This document shows, piece by piece, positions 1 through 5,732 of a stretch of 6,462 nucleotides of DNA. The notes beneath the pieces are model-generated. The model ran no database searches. It saw nothing but the letters and a program-made list of their open reading frames with translations, and was not told the DNA's origin. Origin of the DNA: an uncultured Fretibacterium sp. (GTDB lineage Bacteria; Synergistota; Synergistia; Synergistales; Aminobacteriaceae); NCBI GenBank assembly GCA_937892105.1, contig CALAUZ010000274.1, positions 1 through 6,462 of the forward strand, given 5' to 3'. Position 1 is the first letter of the stretch, and every line of letters starts with the position of its first letter. A program made the translations under genes and the position numbers.

Positions 1-54
1 ACCAGTGACCTCTTCCGTGTGAAGGAAGCGCGCTAACCCCTGTGCCAATTGCCC
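1..54 (-). tRNA. tRNA-Val (anticodon CAC), 3' part beyond window edge
   Basis: Read on the minus strand, the first 54 bases fold as the 5' two thirds of a tRNA. The acceptor strand GGGCAAT starts at 54 and is followed by a D arm. The anticodon arm has stem CTTCC/GGAAG and loop TTCACAC, giving anticodon CAC, which decodes valine GUG. The variable loop AGGTC and the first T-stem bases ACTGGT run off the window at base 1. The D stem would be GCAC against GCGC, leaving an A12-C23 mismatch where G12-C23 is usual. Everything else looks normal, so this is probably a working gene cut only by the window boundary. Confidence 0.85.
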
Positions 55-74
55 ACGTGGATAAAACATGAAAA

Positions 75-102
75 ATTTTACAGCAAACTATCACAAAGTC
101 AA
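75..102 (-). promoter_or_regulatory. Promoter of the tRNA-Val gene
   Basis: On the minus strand a TTGACT -35 box (102-97) and a TAAAAT -10 box (80-75) are separated by 16 bases. Transcription would begin near 68, about a dozen bases before the tRNA acceptor strand. The boxes lie in the gap shared with dctP. I see no equally good promoter for dctP on the plus strand; TAAAAT at 112-117 is a possible -10 without a matching -35. Confidence 0.6.
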
Positions 103-155
103 GGAATGCGGTAAAATTTTCCTATCCCAATATTCACTCAGGAGGAATAGAAATC

Positions 156-1121
156 ATGAAAAAATATTTTGCGCTTGTTCCCGTTATCGTTCTCGCGTTA
201 TGTTCCATAGCATTCGCTGAGACCTTTGAGCTTCGTATCTCGACAACCCAGACAGAAACCTCAATGATATATGCGGGTCTGAAGGCTGCGGCGGACGAAA
301 TCAACACCAAGACCAACGGCGGAGTGAAGGTAACAATCTACCCATCTTCACAGCTAGGCGGAGAAGAAGACATGATTGACCAGGCCATCGCAGGAATAGG
401 TATAGCAGTCCTCAGTGACGCCGGAAGAATGTCCAACTACGTCAACGACATCGGTATCTTCAACATGGCCTACTTCGCGGAAAATTACGATGCCGGTCTC
501 AAAATCATGAACACTGCAACGTTCAAGAAGTGGACAGATGAGCTTGTTGGACAGGGCTTACGTATTCTCTGCTTCACCTACTATGACGGAGCAAGGTCAT
601 TCATGCAGAACAAGGAAGTTAAATCCCCAGCCGACCTCAAAGGTGTAGTTACACGCACACCCAGTGCGGCACCCTACAACGCTTCCATAAAGGCAATGGG
701 GGCTACCCCTTACAACATAGCGTGGTCTGAAGTCTACAACGCAATACAGACGAAGATGATTGACGCGTGCGAGGTTCAGTACACTTCAGCAGTATCAACA
801 CACATCTACGAGGTCTGCAAGTACGTTGCAAAGACAGAACACATCAACCTATTTAACTGCTTAGTATGCGGAGAGGCGTGGTTCTCAAGGCTTCCTGACG
901 AGTACAAGACGATAATCCTTGAGGCGTGCTACAACAACGGCGTAAAGAATGCCCGCGAGATTGAGGCGGCACAGGCTGACCTTGAGAAAGTCTTAATCGA
1001 CAACGGAATGACAATCACCAATGTCGATAAGGACGAGTTCAAGAAGGCGGCAGAGGCAGGCTATGAGGAATTAGGCTGGACATCACTGCGCAAGGCAATC
1101 TACGAGGAAGCAGGGTTATAG
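156..1121 (+). CDS. dctP: TRAP transporter substrate-binding protein DctP
   Basis: This is the periplasmic solute receptor of a TRAP transporter, which captures a small, usually carboxylate-bearing solute and hands it to the DctQM membrane complex. The 321-residue length is normal for the family. Residues 1-21 are a signal peptide (MKKYF then a hydrophobic stretch) with a likely cleavage after AFA. Family hallmarks follow: the PSSQLGGEEDMIDQ segment near 63-76 and DLKGVVTRTPS at 160-170. Arg167 lies where the family's carboxylate-binding arginine is expected. SEVYNAIQTKMIDACE at 191-206 matches the usual SEVYTALQTGVVDG block. The ATG at 156 follows an AGGAGG at 140-145. A terminator-like hairpin lies just downstream, so this gene is probably expressed above dctQM. 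The ligand cannot be told from sequence. Confidence 0.95.
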   Translation: MKKYFALVPVIVLALCSIAFAETFELRISTTQTETSMIYAGLKAAADEINTKTNGGVKVTIYPSSQLGGEEDMIDQAIAGIGIAVLSDAGRMSNYVNDIGIFNMAYFAENYDAGLKIMNTATFKKWTDELVGQGLRILCFTYYDGARSFMQNKEVKSPADLKGVVTRTPSAAPYNASIKAMGATPYNIAWSEVYNAIQTKMIDACEVQYTSAVSTHIYEVCKYVAKTEHINLFNCLVCGEAWFSRLPDEYKTIILEACYNNGVKNAREIEAAQADLEKVLIDNGMTITNVDKDEFKKAAEAGYEELGWTSLRKAIYEEAGL

Positions 1122-1135
1122 TTCAAGAAGGGACA

Positions 1136-1171
1136 CGGCGGGGAGCTGAAATGTTGCCCCGCTGTTTTTTT
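1136..1171 (+). terminator. Intra-operon terminator/attenuator between dctP and dctQ
   Basis: The arms CGGCGGGG (1136-1143) and CCCCGCTG (1157-1164) form an 8-bp stem with one G-U pair and a 13-base loop, followed at once by seven T (1165-1171). This is a canonical intrinsic terminator, yet the operon continues 22 bases later with dctQ. It would therefore act as a partial terminator that lowers dctQM expression relative to dctP. Confidence 0.8.
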
Positions 1172-1177
1172 GCAGGG

Positions 1178-1183
1178 AAGGTG
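1178..1183 (+). promoter_or_regulatory. Ribosome binding site deciding the dctQ start
   Basis: AAGGTG (inside AGGGAAGGTGA) lies 9 bases before the ATG at 1193. The in-frame upstream ATG at 1151 falls inside the terminator loop and lacks a comparable site, so the 1193 start is preferred. Confidence 0.6.
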
Positions 1184-1192
1184 ATATTTGTT

Positions 1193-1660
1193 ATGAGGAC
1201 GTTATACAGAAAGTTCTGCGATTTTGAACAATGGCTGGCGTTACTGCTTCTTGCAGGGATAACGCTTCTTGTGTTCATTGCCGCGTTGACGAGGACATTC
1301 GGCTACCCGATAAACTGGGCGCAAGATGCCGCACTCGTGATGTTTGCGTGGATGTGTTTTCTTGGAGGCGACATTGCAATACGGACAACTGGGTTAATCG
1401 GCGTTGATTTGTTCGTGAAAATGCTTCCGTTGAAGTTGCAAAAGCTGCTCGATATTGTGTTCAAGATTATCATTCTAGTATTCTTGGGCGCACTTGTAGT
1501 TTACGGCTTCCAGTATGCCAAAGGATATTCACGCAGAATGATTACAACGCTTAACATCTCTTATGCGTGGGTAACTTCATGCGTACCTGTTGGAGCGTTC
1601 CTGATGTTCATAAACACAGCGATAAATCTCGTTGATGTTATACGGGGGAGGTCGGCATAA
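1193..1660 (+). CDS. dctQ: TRAP transporter small permease subunit DctQ
   Basis: This is the small membrane subunit that pairs with DctM in a TRAP transporter. From the ATG at 1193 it has 155 residues, a typical DctQ size. There are four hydrophobic segments, at about 14-34, 41-62, 84-106 and 120-145. The second carries the family signature as INWAQDAALVMFAWMCFLGG (40-59), then the R.TGLIGVDLF stretch. The acidic position in NWAQD is Asp where many homologues have Glu. Starting at 1151 instead would add 14 residues (MLPRCFFAGKVIFV) encoded partly by the terminator hairpin and its T run, which is unlikely. The stop codon TAA overlaps the dctM start by one base (TAATG), implying translational coupling and equal DctQ:DctM synthesis. 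Confidence 0.92.
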   Translation: MRTLYRKFCDFEQWLALLLLAGITLLVFIAALTRTFGYPINWAQDAALVMFAWMCFLGGDIAIRTTGLIGVDLFVKMLPLKLQKLLDIVFKIIILVFLGALVVYGFQYAKGYSRRMITTLNISYAWVTSCVPVGAFLMFINTAINLVDVIRGRSA

Positions 1661-2940
1661 TGGGTACTGCGATAATAATCTTCCTTGTATTCCTAATTCT
1701 CGGAATGCCGGTAGCCTTTGCGATAGGTATCTCAGGTTTTGCGTTCTTCATCATCAAGAACCTGCCAATGAGCATACTGGTGCAGAAGTCAATATCGACG
1801 ACGCAAAGTTTCACAATGCTTGCAATCCCGCTCTTTATTCTCGCCGGAAACCTCATGAATGCCACAGGAATAACCCGAAGACTAATGCGTCTTGCCAACG
1901 TTCTCACCGGCCACATGTGGGGAAACATAGGGCAGGTGTCATGCGTACTGTCGACATTAATGGGAGGAGTATCTGGTTCTGCTGTTGCTGACGCTGCAAT
2001 GGAGACGCGAATACTAGGCCCAGAAATGACGCGTTTGGGTTACGCAAGGGGCTGGGCTGCTGCTGTGAACGGGCTGTCCGGCCTTATTGTTGCGACAATC
2101 CCTCCTTCAATGGGACTAATCATTTACGGGACAGTAGGCGAGGTATCAATAGGGCGGCTGTTCATGGCAGGTTGGGTTCCCGGACTTCTAATGATGGCAC
2201 TGATGATGGTTGCGACGAGTATATCCGCACACAAGCTGGGTTACAGGCCAGAACACGACAAACCCGCCTCATTCCGCGAAATAATGCGTGAGCTTGCTTC
2301 GTCAATATGGGCGTTAATGTTCCCAATACTGCTTATAGTGCTTATACGTTTTGGGATAATGAGCCCTTCAGAGTCGGGAGCATTTGCGTGTGCTTACGCT
2401 GTATTTGTGGGGATAGTGATATACCGTGAACTGACATGGCCGGTACTCATTCAAACGCTGAAAGACTCCGTGAAGGATATTACAGTCATAACAATAATAC
2501 TATGCTTCTCTGGGGTATTCGGTTATGGTATTGTTTTCGACAACCTCACGACAGCAATAGCTTCCGCCCTTGTTTCCGTAACGTCAAACTCGACACTGTT
2601 ACTGTTCCTTGTAGTACTGTTCCTGTTACTGTGCGGGTGTTTCATGGAGACCACAGTTATTGCGCTGATACTGACACCGATACTTCTACCTGTAATGCAG
2701 AGGGTAGGTGTAGACCCTGTAGTGTTCGGAATGATAATGATGACCACTGTAACATTCGGCGTTATGACCCCTCCTGTGGGTACGGGGTTATATGCTGTGA
2801 GCGACATAATGGGCTGTCCTATACAGGAGACAGTGAAGTATGGGATTGCGTTCTATGTTGCAGTAATTCTTGTGGTGGCGTTCATGATATTTTTCCCTCA
2901 GGCTGTATTGTGGCTGCCTAATCTGGTTTACGGGGCATGA
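1660..2940 (+). CDS. dctM: TRAP transporter large permease subunit DctM
   Basis: This is the large inner-membrane subunit that carries out ion-coupled (normally Na+) solute import. At 426 residues it matches the family's usual length and is hydrophobic throughout, with many membrane segments. Signature blocks appear in order: MLAIPLFILAGNLM (53-66), MGGVSGSAVADAAM (101-114), ATIPPS (145-150), SPSESGAFA (235-243, the usual TPTEA-like block), ILTPILLPV (337-345) and VMTPPVG (368-374). The start ATG overlaps the dctQ stop and is preceded by GGGGGAGG at 1644-1651, 8 bases away. No truncation or frameshift is visible. The gene ends 29 bases before a terminator stem. The transported substrate is unknown. 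Confidence 0.96.
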   Translation: MGTAIIIFLVFLILGMPVAFAIGISGFAFFIIKNLPMSILVQKSISTTQSFTMLAIPLFILAGNLMNATGITRRLMRLANVLTGHMWGNIGQVSCVLSTLMGGVSGSAVADAAMETRILGPEMTRLGYARGWAAAVNGLSGLIVATIPPSMGLIIYGTVGEVSIGRLFMAGWVPGLLMMALMMVATSISAHKLGYRPEHDKPASFREIMRELASSIWALMFPILLIVLIRFGIMSPSESGAFACAYAVFVGIVIYRELTWPVLIQTLKDSVKDITVITIILCFSGVFGYGIVFDNLTTAIASALVSVTSNSTLLLFLVVLFLLLCGCFMETTVIALILTPILLPVMQRVGVDPVVFGMIMMTTVTFGVMTPPVGTGLYAVSDIMGCPIQETVKYGIAFYVAVILVVAFMIFFPQAVLWLPNLVYGA

Positions 2941-2969
2941 TTTGCTGGCGAGTATGATTAAGAGATTAA

Positions 2970-2996
2970 CCCCGTCATATTCGGCGGGGCTTTTTT
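2970..2996 (+). terminator. Terminator of the dctPQM operon
   Basis: CCCCGTC (2970-2976) pairs with GGCGGGG (2983-2989) over 7 bp with one U-G pair and a 6-base loop, followed by C and six T. It lies between the convergent dctM and metallo-hydrolase genes. In the minus direction the T run is poor, so it mainly serves the TRAP operon. Confidence 0.85.
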
Positions 2997-3005
2997 GTGT
3001 GTCGG

Positions 3006-3800
3006 CTAATACTTCTCGTAGCCATTTCCTGACTTCTTCACGCTGATTACTCCTGGAGGTGTTATGTGCATTCCTGCAATGGGAATATTCTTCCATGCAG
3101 CATAATCCAGCAGGAATTTTCTTGACTGCACGGCCTTCACCGGATCAACGTCATACTTCACTGCTACATCAGGGTGAGGAAGCTGAATTTCCGGGAAGTG
3201 CATTATGTCCCCAGCAATGATGAGCTTCTCCCCATCTGCTTCGACCAAGTACGCTACATGGCCGGGAGTGTGCCCTGACGTATCTATTGCCCTTACACCC
3301 GGCACTACCTCATCACCAAACTGGAACGTATGTACTCCGTACAGCGACAATGCAGAGATTACCGCCTCATTCTTGAGTTCGTTGCACCAGTAATCACGCT
3401 CAGGCAATGACACGTACACTTCAGCGTTGGGGAACGATGCTTTGCCATCTGCATCAACAAGTCCGCCGAAATGGTCAGGGTGAAGGTGTGTTATGAGGAC
3501 GGTCTTAACGCCTGAGGGGTCAATGCCGTTTTCCGCGAGCTTCTGGAATATGTGGCCGTCCTTTAACCCAGCGTCAAAAAGTATCCCCTGTCCCTGAAAC
3601 TTCACGTAGAATGCAAGTATCTGGCTCGGCATTTTTCCGTCTGGATAATATGCTGCCGACTGTTCTGGCTTTGCGTTGACTAGAAGCCCTGTGTCGCTCT
3701 GGCCCTGAACGTCAACAAGAGAGAGCGTTTCGATAGCCCCTGCATATGAACATGAGGCCATGAAGAGGGATATTACGAGCGCAACAAATATTCTGTTCAT
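3006..3800 (-). CDS. Exported MBL-fold metallo-hydrolase (lactonase / organophosphohydrolase type)
   Basis: This 264-residue protein has the metallo-beta-lactamase fold. The two-metal site is complete: HLHPDH at 105-110 (His105, His107, Asp109, His110), His177 in SGHTPGH, Asp198 in AGDIM and His245 in GMHI. The layout and the C-terminal GMHITPPG...GNGYEKY resemble the methyl-parathion hydrolase/OPHC2-like and AiiA-like lactonase groups more than glyoxalase II or true beta-lactamases. The N-terminus is an export signal. Cleavage could follow AGA at residue 22, or MASC could serve as a lipobox with Cys17 lipidated. The ATG at 3800 follows GGAGG (3815-3811) by 10 bases. It is transcribed divergently from the alpha/beta hydrolase and converges on the TRAP operon. 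The substrate is unknown; a lactone or ester is likely. Confidence 0.88.
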   Translation of the reverse strand: MNRIFVALVISLFMASCSYAGAIETLSLVDVQGQSDTGLLVNAKPEQSAAYYPDGKMPSQILAFYVKFQGQGILFDAGLKDGHIFQKLAENGIDPSGVKTVLITHLHPDHFGGLVDADGKASFPNAEVYVSLPERDYWCNELKNEAVISALSLYGVHTFQFGDEVVPGVRAIDTSGHTPGHVAYLVEADGEKLIIAGDIMHFPEIQLPHPDVAVKYDVDPVKAVQSRKFLLDYAAWKNIPIAGMHITPPGVISVKKSGNGYEKY

Positions 3801-3821
3801 GATATGAAATCCTCCAATTCA

Positions 3822-3834
3822 TGAAAATTTTTCA
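3822..3834. repeat. 13-bp perfect palindrome, operator-like
   Basis: TGAAAA-T-TTTTCA is a perfect inverted repeat around a central T. It lies between the two divergent hydrolase genes, downstream of the minus-strand TATAAT and upstream of the plus-strand TATAAT. It could be a regulator site or simply AT-rich DNA. Confidence 0.35.
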
Positions 3835-3840
3835 CATAGG

Positions 3841-3848
3841 ATTATAAT
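3841..3848. promoter_or_regulatory. Palindromic -10 element shared by divergent promoters
   Basis: ATTATAAT is its own reverse complement. It gives TATAAT on the plus strand (3843-3848, facing the alpha/beta hydrolase) and on the minus strand (3846-3841, facing the metallo-hydrolase). No good -35 box is visible at 16-18 bases on either side, and neither has a TGn extension, so the promoters may be weak or activator-dependent. Confidence 0.5.
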
Positions 3849-3865
3849 AACGCAAAATTTCTTTC

Positions 3866-3871
3866 AGGAGG
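3866..3871 (+). promoter_or_regulatory. Ribosome binding site supporting a TTG start
   Basis: AGGAGG is followed after 8 bases by TTG at 3880, which opens a typical signal peptide (Met-Lys-Lys-Phe...). No in-frame ATG or GTG lies at a suitable distance. Confidence 0.75.
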
Positions 3872-3879
3872 TCTTAATT

Positions 3880-4821
3880 TTGAAAAAATTTACAGCTAAA
3901 TTCTTCACATCATTACTTCTTGTGCTTCTCGTTTCGTCATCATCATTCGCGGCAACACAGATTAACCGCCAGACATTCCCGCTTGAACGCAACGGCTACA
4001 AACTTCACCTTGAGTGCTTCTCGGTCGTATCGGAAGACAGCGATGATCCTCTGCTTCTTGTGCATGGCCTCACATACTCATCGCATGAGTTTGACGTTGA
4101 CGTGAAGGATTACAGCCTCGCACGCTTCTTTGCGCGTAAGGGCTTCAGCGTGTGGCTTCTGGACATCGCGGGCTACGGAAACTCTCAGGAGATCGAGGAC
4201 GGTTTCATGCCCAACTCGGATTACGCTGCGGAGGATATTGCTGCTGCGGCTCGTGTAATTCTCGAACATACGGGACGGAAAAGCCTCGATGTTCTGGGCT
4301 GGAGCTGGGGGACTGTAACATCAGGAAGGTTTGCGGCAAAATATCCTGATATGGTTCGCAGACTTGTGCTTTATGCCCCGATAGTTGCAGGACTTGCGGA
4401 AGTTGAGGTTACTGCGCCGTTTAACCATAACACATGGATACATGCTGCCGGAGATTTCCAGACGAATGCTGACAGGAGCATAAATTACGCCATAACAGAG
4501 CCTGATGTTGTAAACGCGTTCCAGTCAAACTGCTGGCGTTACGACAAGGAAAGCAGCCCTAACGGAGGACGCAGAGACCTTCTTGTTTCGCCGGAAAAGA
4601 GGTTAATCCCCACTGCTGAACTGAAAATGCCTGTCATGATTATTGCCGGTTCAAAGGACGATTACGTTTCGCCCGAATTGTGCGCTGAAGCCTTCGGGAC
4701 ATTGCAGAACAAGAAATCGCGCCTGAAGATTATTGATGGTGCCGCACATGCAATGATGATGGAGAAGCCTTACTTCCGACAGTTCAGGAGTAACGTATTA
4801 AATTTCCTTTGTGGAAGATAA
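3880..4821 (+). CDS. Exported alpha/beta hydrolase
   Basis: This is a 313-residue hydrolase of the alpha/beta fold. Residues 1-24 form a signal peptide with a probable cut after SFA, so the enzyme works outside the cytoplasm. The oxyanion-hole motif is VHGL (61-64). The nucleophile elbow is GWSWG (140-144) with Ser142. The acid is most likely Asp260 in AGSKDDYVSP and the base His290 in GAAHAMM, so the triad is complete. An insertion between about 172 and 240 probably forms the lid. WLLDIAGYGNS (93-102) is typical of lipase/esterase-like members. It starts with TTG behind a strong AGGAGG. It is divergent from the metallo-hydrolase and followed immediately by the tRNA-Leu promoter, with no terminator of its own. 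Ester, lactone or peptide substrates are all possible. Confidence 0.88.
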   Translation: MKKFTAKFFTSLLLVLLVSSSSFAATQINRQTFPLERNGYKLHLECFSVVSEDSDDPLLLVHGLTYSSHEFDVDVKDYSLARFFARKGFSVWLLDIAGYGNSQEIEDGFMPNSDYAAEDIAAAARVILEHTGRKSLDVLGWSWGTVTSGRFAAKYPDMVRRLVLYAPIVAGLAEVEVTAPFNHNTWIHAAGDFQTNADRSINYAITEPDVVNAFQSNCWRYDKESSPNGGRRDLLVSPEKRLIPTAELKMPVMIIAGSKDDYVSPELCAEAFGTLQNKKSRLKIIDGAAHAMMMEKPYFRQFRSNVLNFLCGR

Positions 4822-4822
4822 C

Positions 4823-4850
4823 TTGACGGGGAAAAAAAAGATAGTATAAT
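4823..4850 (+). promoter_or_regulatory. Promoter of tRNA-Leu
   Basis: TTGACG (4823-4828) and a perfect TATAAT (4845-4850) are separated by 16 bases that include an eight-A run. Transcription would start near 4857, about 23 bases before the tRNA. The -35 box begins two bases after the hydrolase stop codon. Confidence 0.85.
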
Positions 4851-4879
4851 TTCTCTCTGTCATGCCTCACCCTTTCGAT

Positions 4880-4969
4880 GCGGGGGTGGCGGAATTGGTA
4901 GACGCGCAAGACTAAGGATCTTGTGGCCAATTAAGTGCCGTGGGAGTTCGATTCTCCCCCTCCGCACCA
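4880..4969 (+). tRNA. tRNA-Leu, anticodon AAG
   Basis: This is a complete type II tRNA of 90 bases with encoded CCA. Acceptor GCGGGGG pairs with CCTCCGC (one G-U), with discriminator A. The D arm carries the conserved GGAATTGGTAGAC. The anticodon arm CAAGA/TCTTG has loop CTAAGGA, so the anticodon is AAG and decodes leucine CUU. The variable arm is long (18 bases, with a GGC/GCC stem), as in leucine tRNAs. The T arm is GGGAG-TTCGATT-CTCCC. An unmodified-A34 gene is uncommon in bacteria outside tRNA-Arg(ACG). Confidence 0.97.
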
Positions 4970-4984
4970 TTATAGAAAACGCAG

Positions 4985-5020
4985 CCTCTTCGGTTTTCCC
5001 GCCGGAGAGGTTTTATTTTT
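4985..5020 (+). terminator. Terminator of tRNA-Leu, possibly bidirectional
   Basis: CCTCTTCGG (4985-4993) pairs with CCGGAGAGG (5002-5010) in a 9-bp stem with one U-G pair and an 8-base loop, followed by TTTTATTTTT. In the other direction the stem is followed by CTGCGTTTTC, so it may also weakly end the convergent glyoxalase-like transcript. Confidence 0.9.
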
Positions 5021-5029
5021 GCCTGCACG

Positions 5030-5398
5030 CTATCTTTTGGGAAGAACCTCAAGCCAGTAACCGTCAGGGTCTTGAATGAAGTATATCCCCATTACCGTGT
5101 TCTCGAAGCATATGCAGCCCATCTCGCTGTGAAGTTTGTGTGCGGCATCGAAGTCGTCAGCCTCAAACGCAAGGTGAAACTCCTCTTCCCCAATGTCGTA
5201 TTTCTGCGGGTGATCGGCAAGCCACGTGAGTTCAAGCTCGAAATCCGCCTCGTCATTGCCCACGTACACGATGATGTATGAGCCGTCGGGAGCTGTCTTG
5301 CGTCTGCGTTCTGTAAGCCCTAGAGCCTTGTTGTAGAACTCAAGGGAGCGTGTTAAGTCCTGAACGTTGTAGTTCTCGTGTATCATCTTGAATTTCAT
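5030..5398 (-). CDS. VOC-family protein, glyoxalase I-like (lactoylglutathione lyase)
   Basis: This 122-residue cytoplasmic protein has the two beta-alpha-beta-beta-beta modules of the vicinal oxygen chelate superfamily. By alignment from memory with E. coli GlxI (ligands His5, Glu56, His74, Glu122), all four metal ligands appear present: His7 (MIHENY), Glu56 (LELTW), His75 (FHLAF) and Glu117 (YWLEVL). RSLEFYNKALGL (17-28) and QDPDGYWLEVL (109-119) are classic family blocks. The likely role is methylglyoxal detoxification, although some close relatives use other substrates. The ATG at 5398 is chosen because AGGAGG (5414-5409) lies 10 bases upstream. A longer frame to 5464 would add 22 residues and bury that site. 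It converges on the tRNA-Leu terminator. Confidence 0.88.
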   Translation of the reverse strand: MKFKMIHENYNVQDLTRSLEFYNKALGLTERRRKTAPDGSYIIVYVGNDEADFELELTWLADHPQKYDIGEEEFHLAFEADDFDAAHKLHSEMGCICFENTVMGIYFIQDPDGYWLEVLPKR

Positions 5399-5408
5399 GG
5401 TGAAAATT

Positions 5409-5414
5409 CCTCCT
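5409..5414 (-). promoter_or_regulatory. Ribosome binding site deciding the glyoxalase-like start
   Basis: On the minus strand AGGAGG is followed after 10 bases by ATG at 5398. The alternative ATG at 5464 is upstream of this site and has no clear site of its own, so 5398 is the likely start. Confidence 0.75.
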
Positions 5415-5446
5415 GATTTAATGGGATAAGTATATTTTATCGTAAC

Positions 5447-5480
5447 GCGCAAGAAGACTCCCACTTCTTATGAATTGCGC
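5447..5480. repeat. Interrupted inverted repeat in the divergent gap
   Basis: AAGAAG (5451-5456) and CTTCTT (5464-5469) flank a 7-base loop. Outside them GCGC (5447-5450) and GCGC (5477-5480) extend the pairing, with 7 unpaired bases on one side. It lies between the glyoxalase-like gene and the rightward promoter and could be an operator or a chance hairpin. Confidence 0.35.
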
Positions 5481-5505
5481 TAAGTTAAGTGAAGTATGCT
5501 ATAAT
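5475..5505 (+). promoter_or_regulatory. Extended -10 promoter upstream of the ankyrin remnant
   Basis: TGCTATAAT (5497-5505) is a perfect -10 with the extended TGn motif. The nearest -35-like box is TTGCGC (5475-5480) with a long 19-base spacer, which an extended -10 can tolerate. It points at the broken ankyrin gene and may be a relic of that gene's promoter. Confidence 0.5.
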
Positions 5506-5549
5506 CCTCTACGTTGAATAACTGGAATAAAAGAAATTCCGACAACAAA

Positions 5550-5686
5550 ATGAAAATAAAAGTGGTATCTACGGTGCGTAGGAAACTTGGACGAAATGTC
5601 CTAAACGCCTTTGGAGAGGATTTAACGGCCACACAGAAGTCTCAGAAACACTCTTGAAACATGGAGCTAATGTCAATGCTAGAGAC
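5550..5686 (+). pseudogene. Ankyrin-repeat protein remnant, frameshifted and interrupted by an IS
   Basis: Two pieces of ankyrin repeat lie in different frames. From ATG 5550 the frame reads GRNVLNAFGED near 5589-5621, which resembles the end of one repeat (usually GADVNA..D). It then stops at 5655-5657. From 5621 another frame reads FNGHTEVSETLLKHGANVNARD up to 5686, a near-perfect second half of a repeat. The first half of that repeat (usually G.TPL..AA) is missing, so a short deletion probably caused the frame change. Downstream sequence belongs to the IS inverted repeat, and that frame stops at 5708-5710. No good ribosome binding site precedes 5550. The identification rests on a single strong repeat half and is moderately sure; the protein's role is unknown. 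Confidence 0.5.
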
Positions 5687-5712
5687 TGTACAGTGAACTG
5701 TGTAAGATAACA
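5682..5712 (+). repeat. Left inverted repeat of the IS256-like element
   Basis: It starts GAGACTGTA and contains CTGTGTAAGA at 5698-5707, the position where IS256-type ends usually carry a GTGTAA-like block. Its reverse complement matches 6241-6271 at 21 of 31 positions without gaps, including nine identical terminal bases. Confidence 0.65.
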
Positions 5713-5718
5713 ATACAC

Positions 5719-5724
5719 AGGAGG
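5719..5724 (+). promoter_or_regulatory. Ribosome binding site of the transposase remnant
   Basis: AGGAGG lies 8 bases before ATG 5733, which is followed immediately by TAA. The site marks the original transposase start despite the disrupted frame. Confidence 0.6.
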
Positions 5725-5732
5725 TTAGCAAT

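Noticed and set aside
1151..1192. Longer DctQ starting at ATG 1151
   Set aside because: The extra codons lie in the terminator loop, stem and T run; a good ribosome binding site supports ATG 1193.
2523..3096. Opposite-strand and shifted frames over dctM and the metallo-hydrolase
   Set aside because: They overlap clearly real genes, lack family motifs and have no convincing ribosome binding sites.
3854..3881. AAAATT/AATTTT arms flanking the AGGAGG of the alpha/beta hydrolase as an RNA switch
   Set aside because: Only six weak A-T pairs around a 16-base loop; too unstable to claim control.
5399..5464. Longer glyoxalase-like protein starting at 5464
   Set aside because: The added 22 residues run across the AGGAGG that precedes ATG 5398, and family proteins begin close to the first His ligand.
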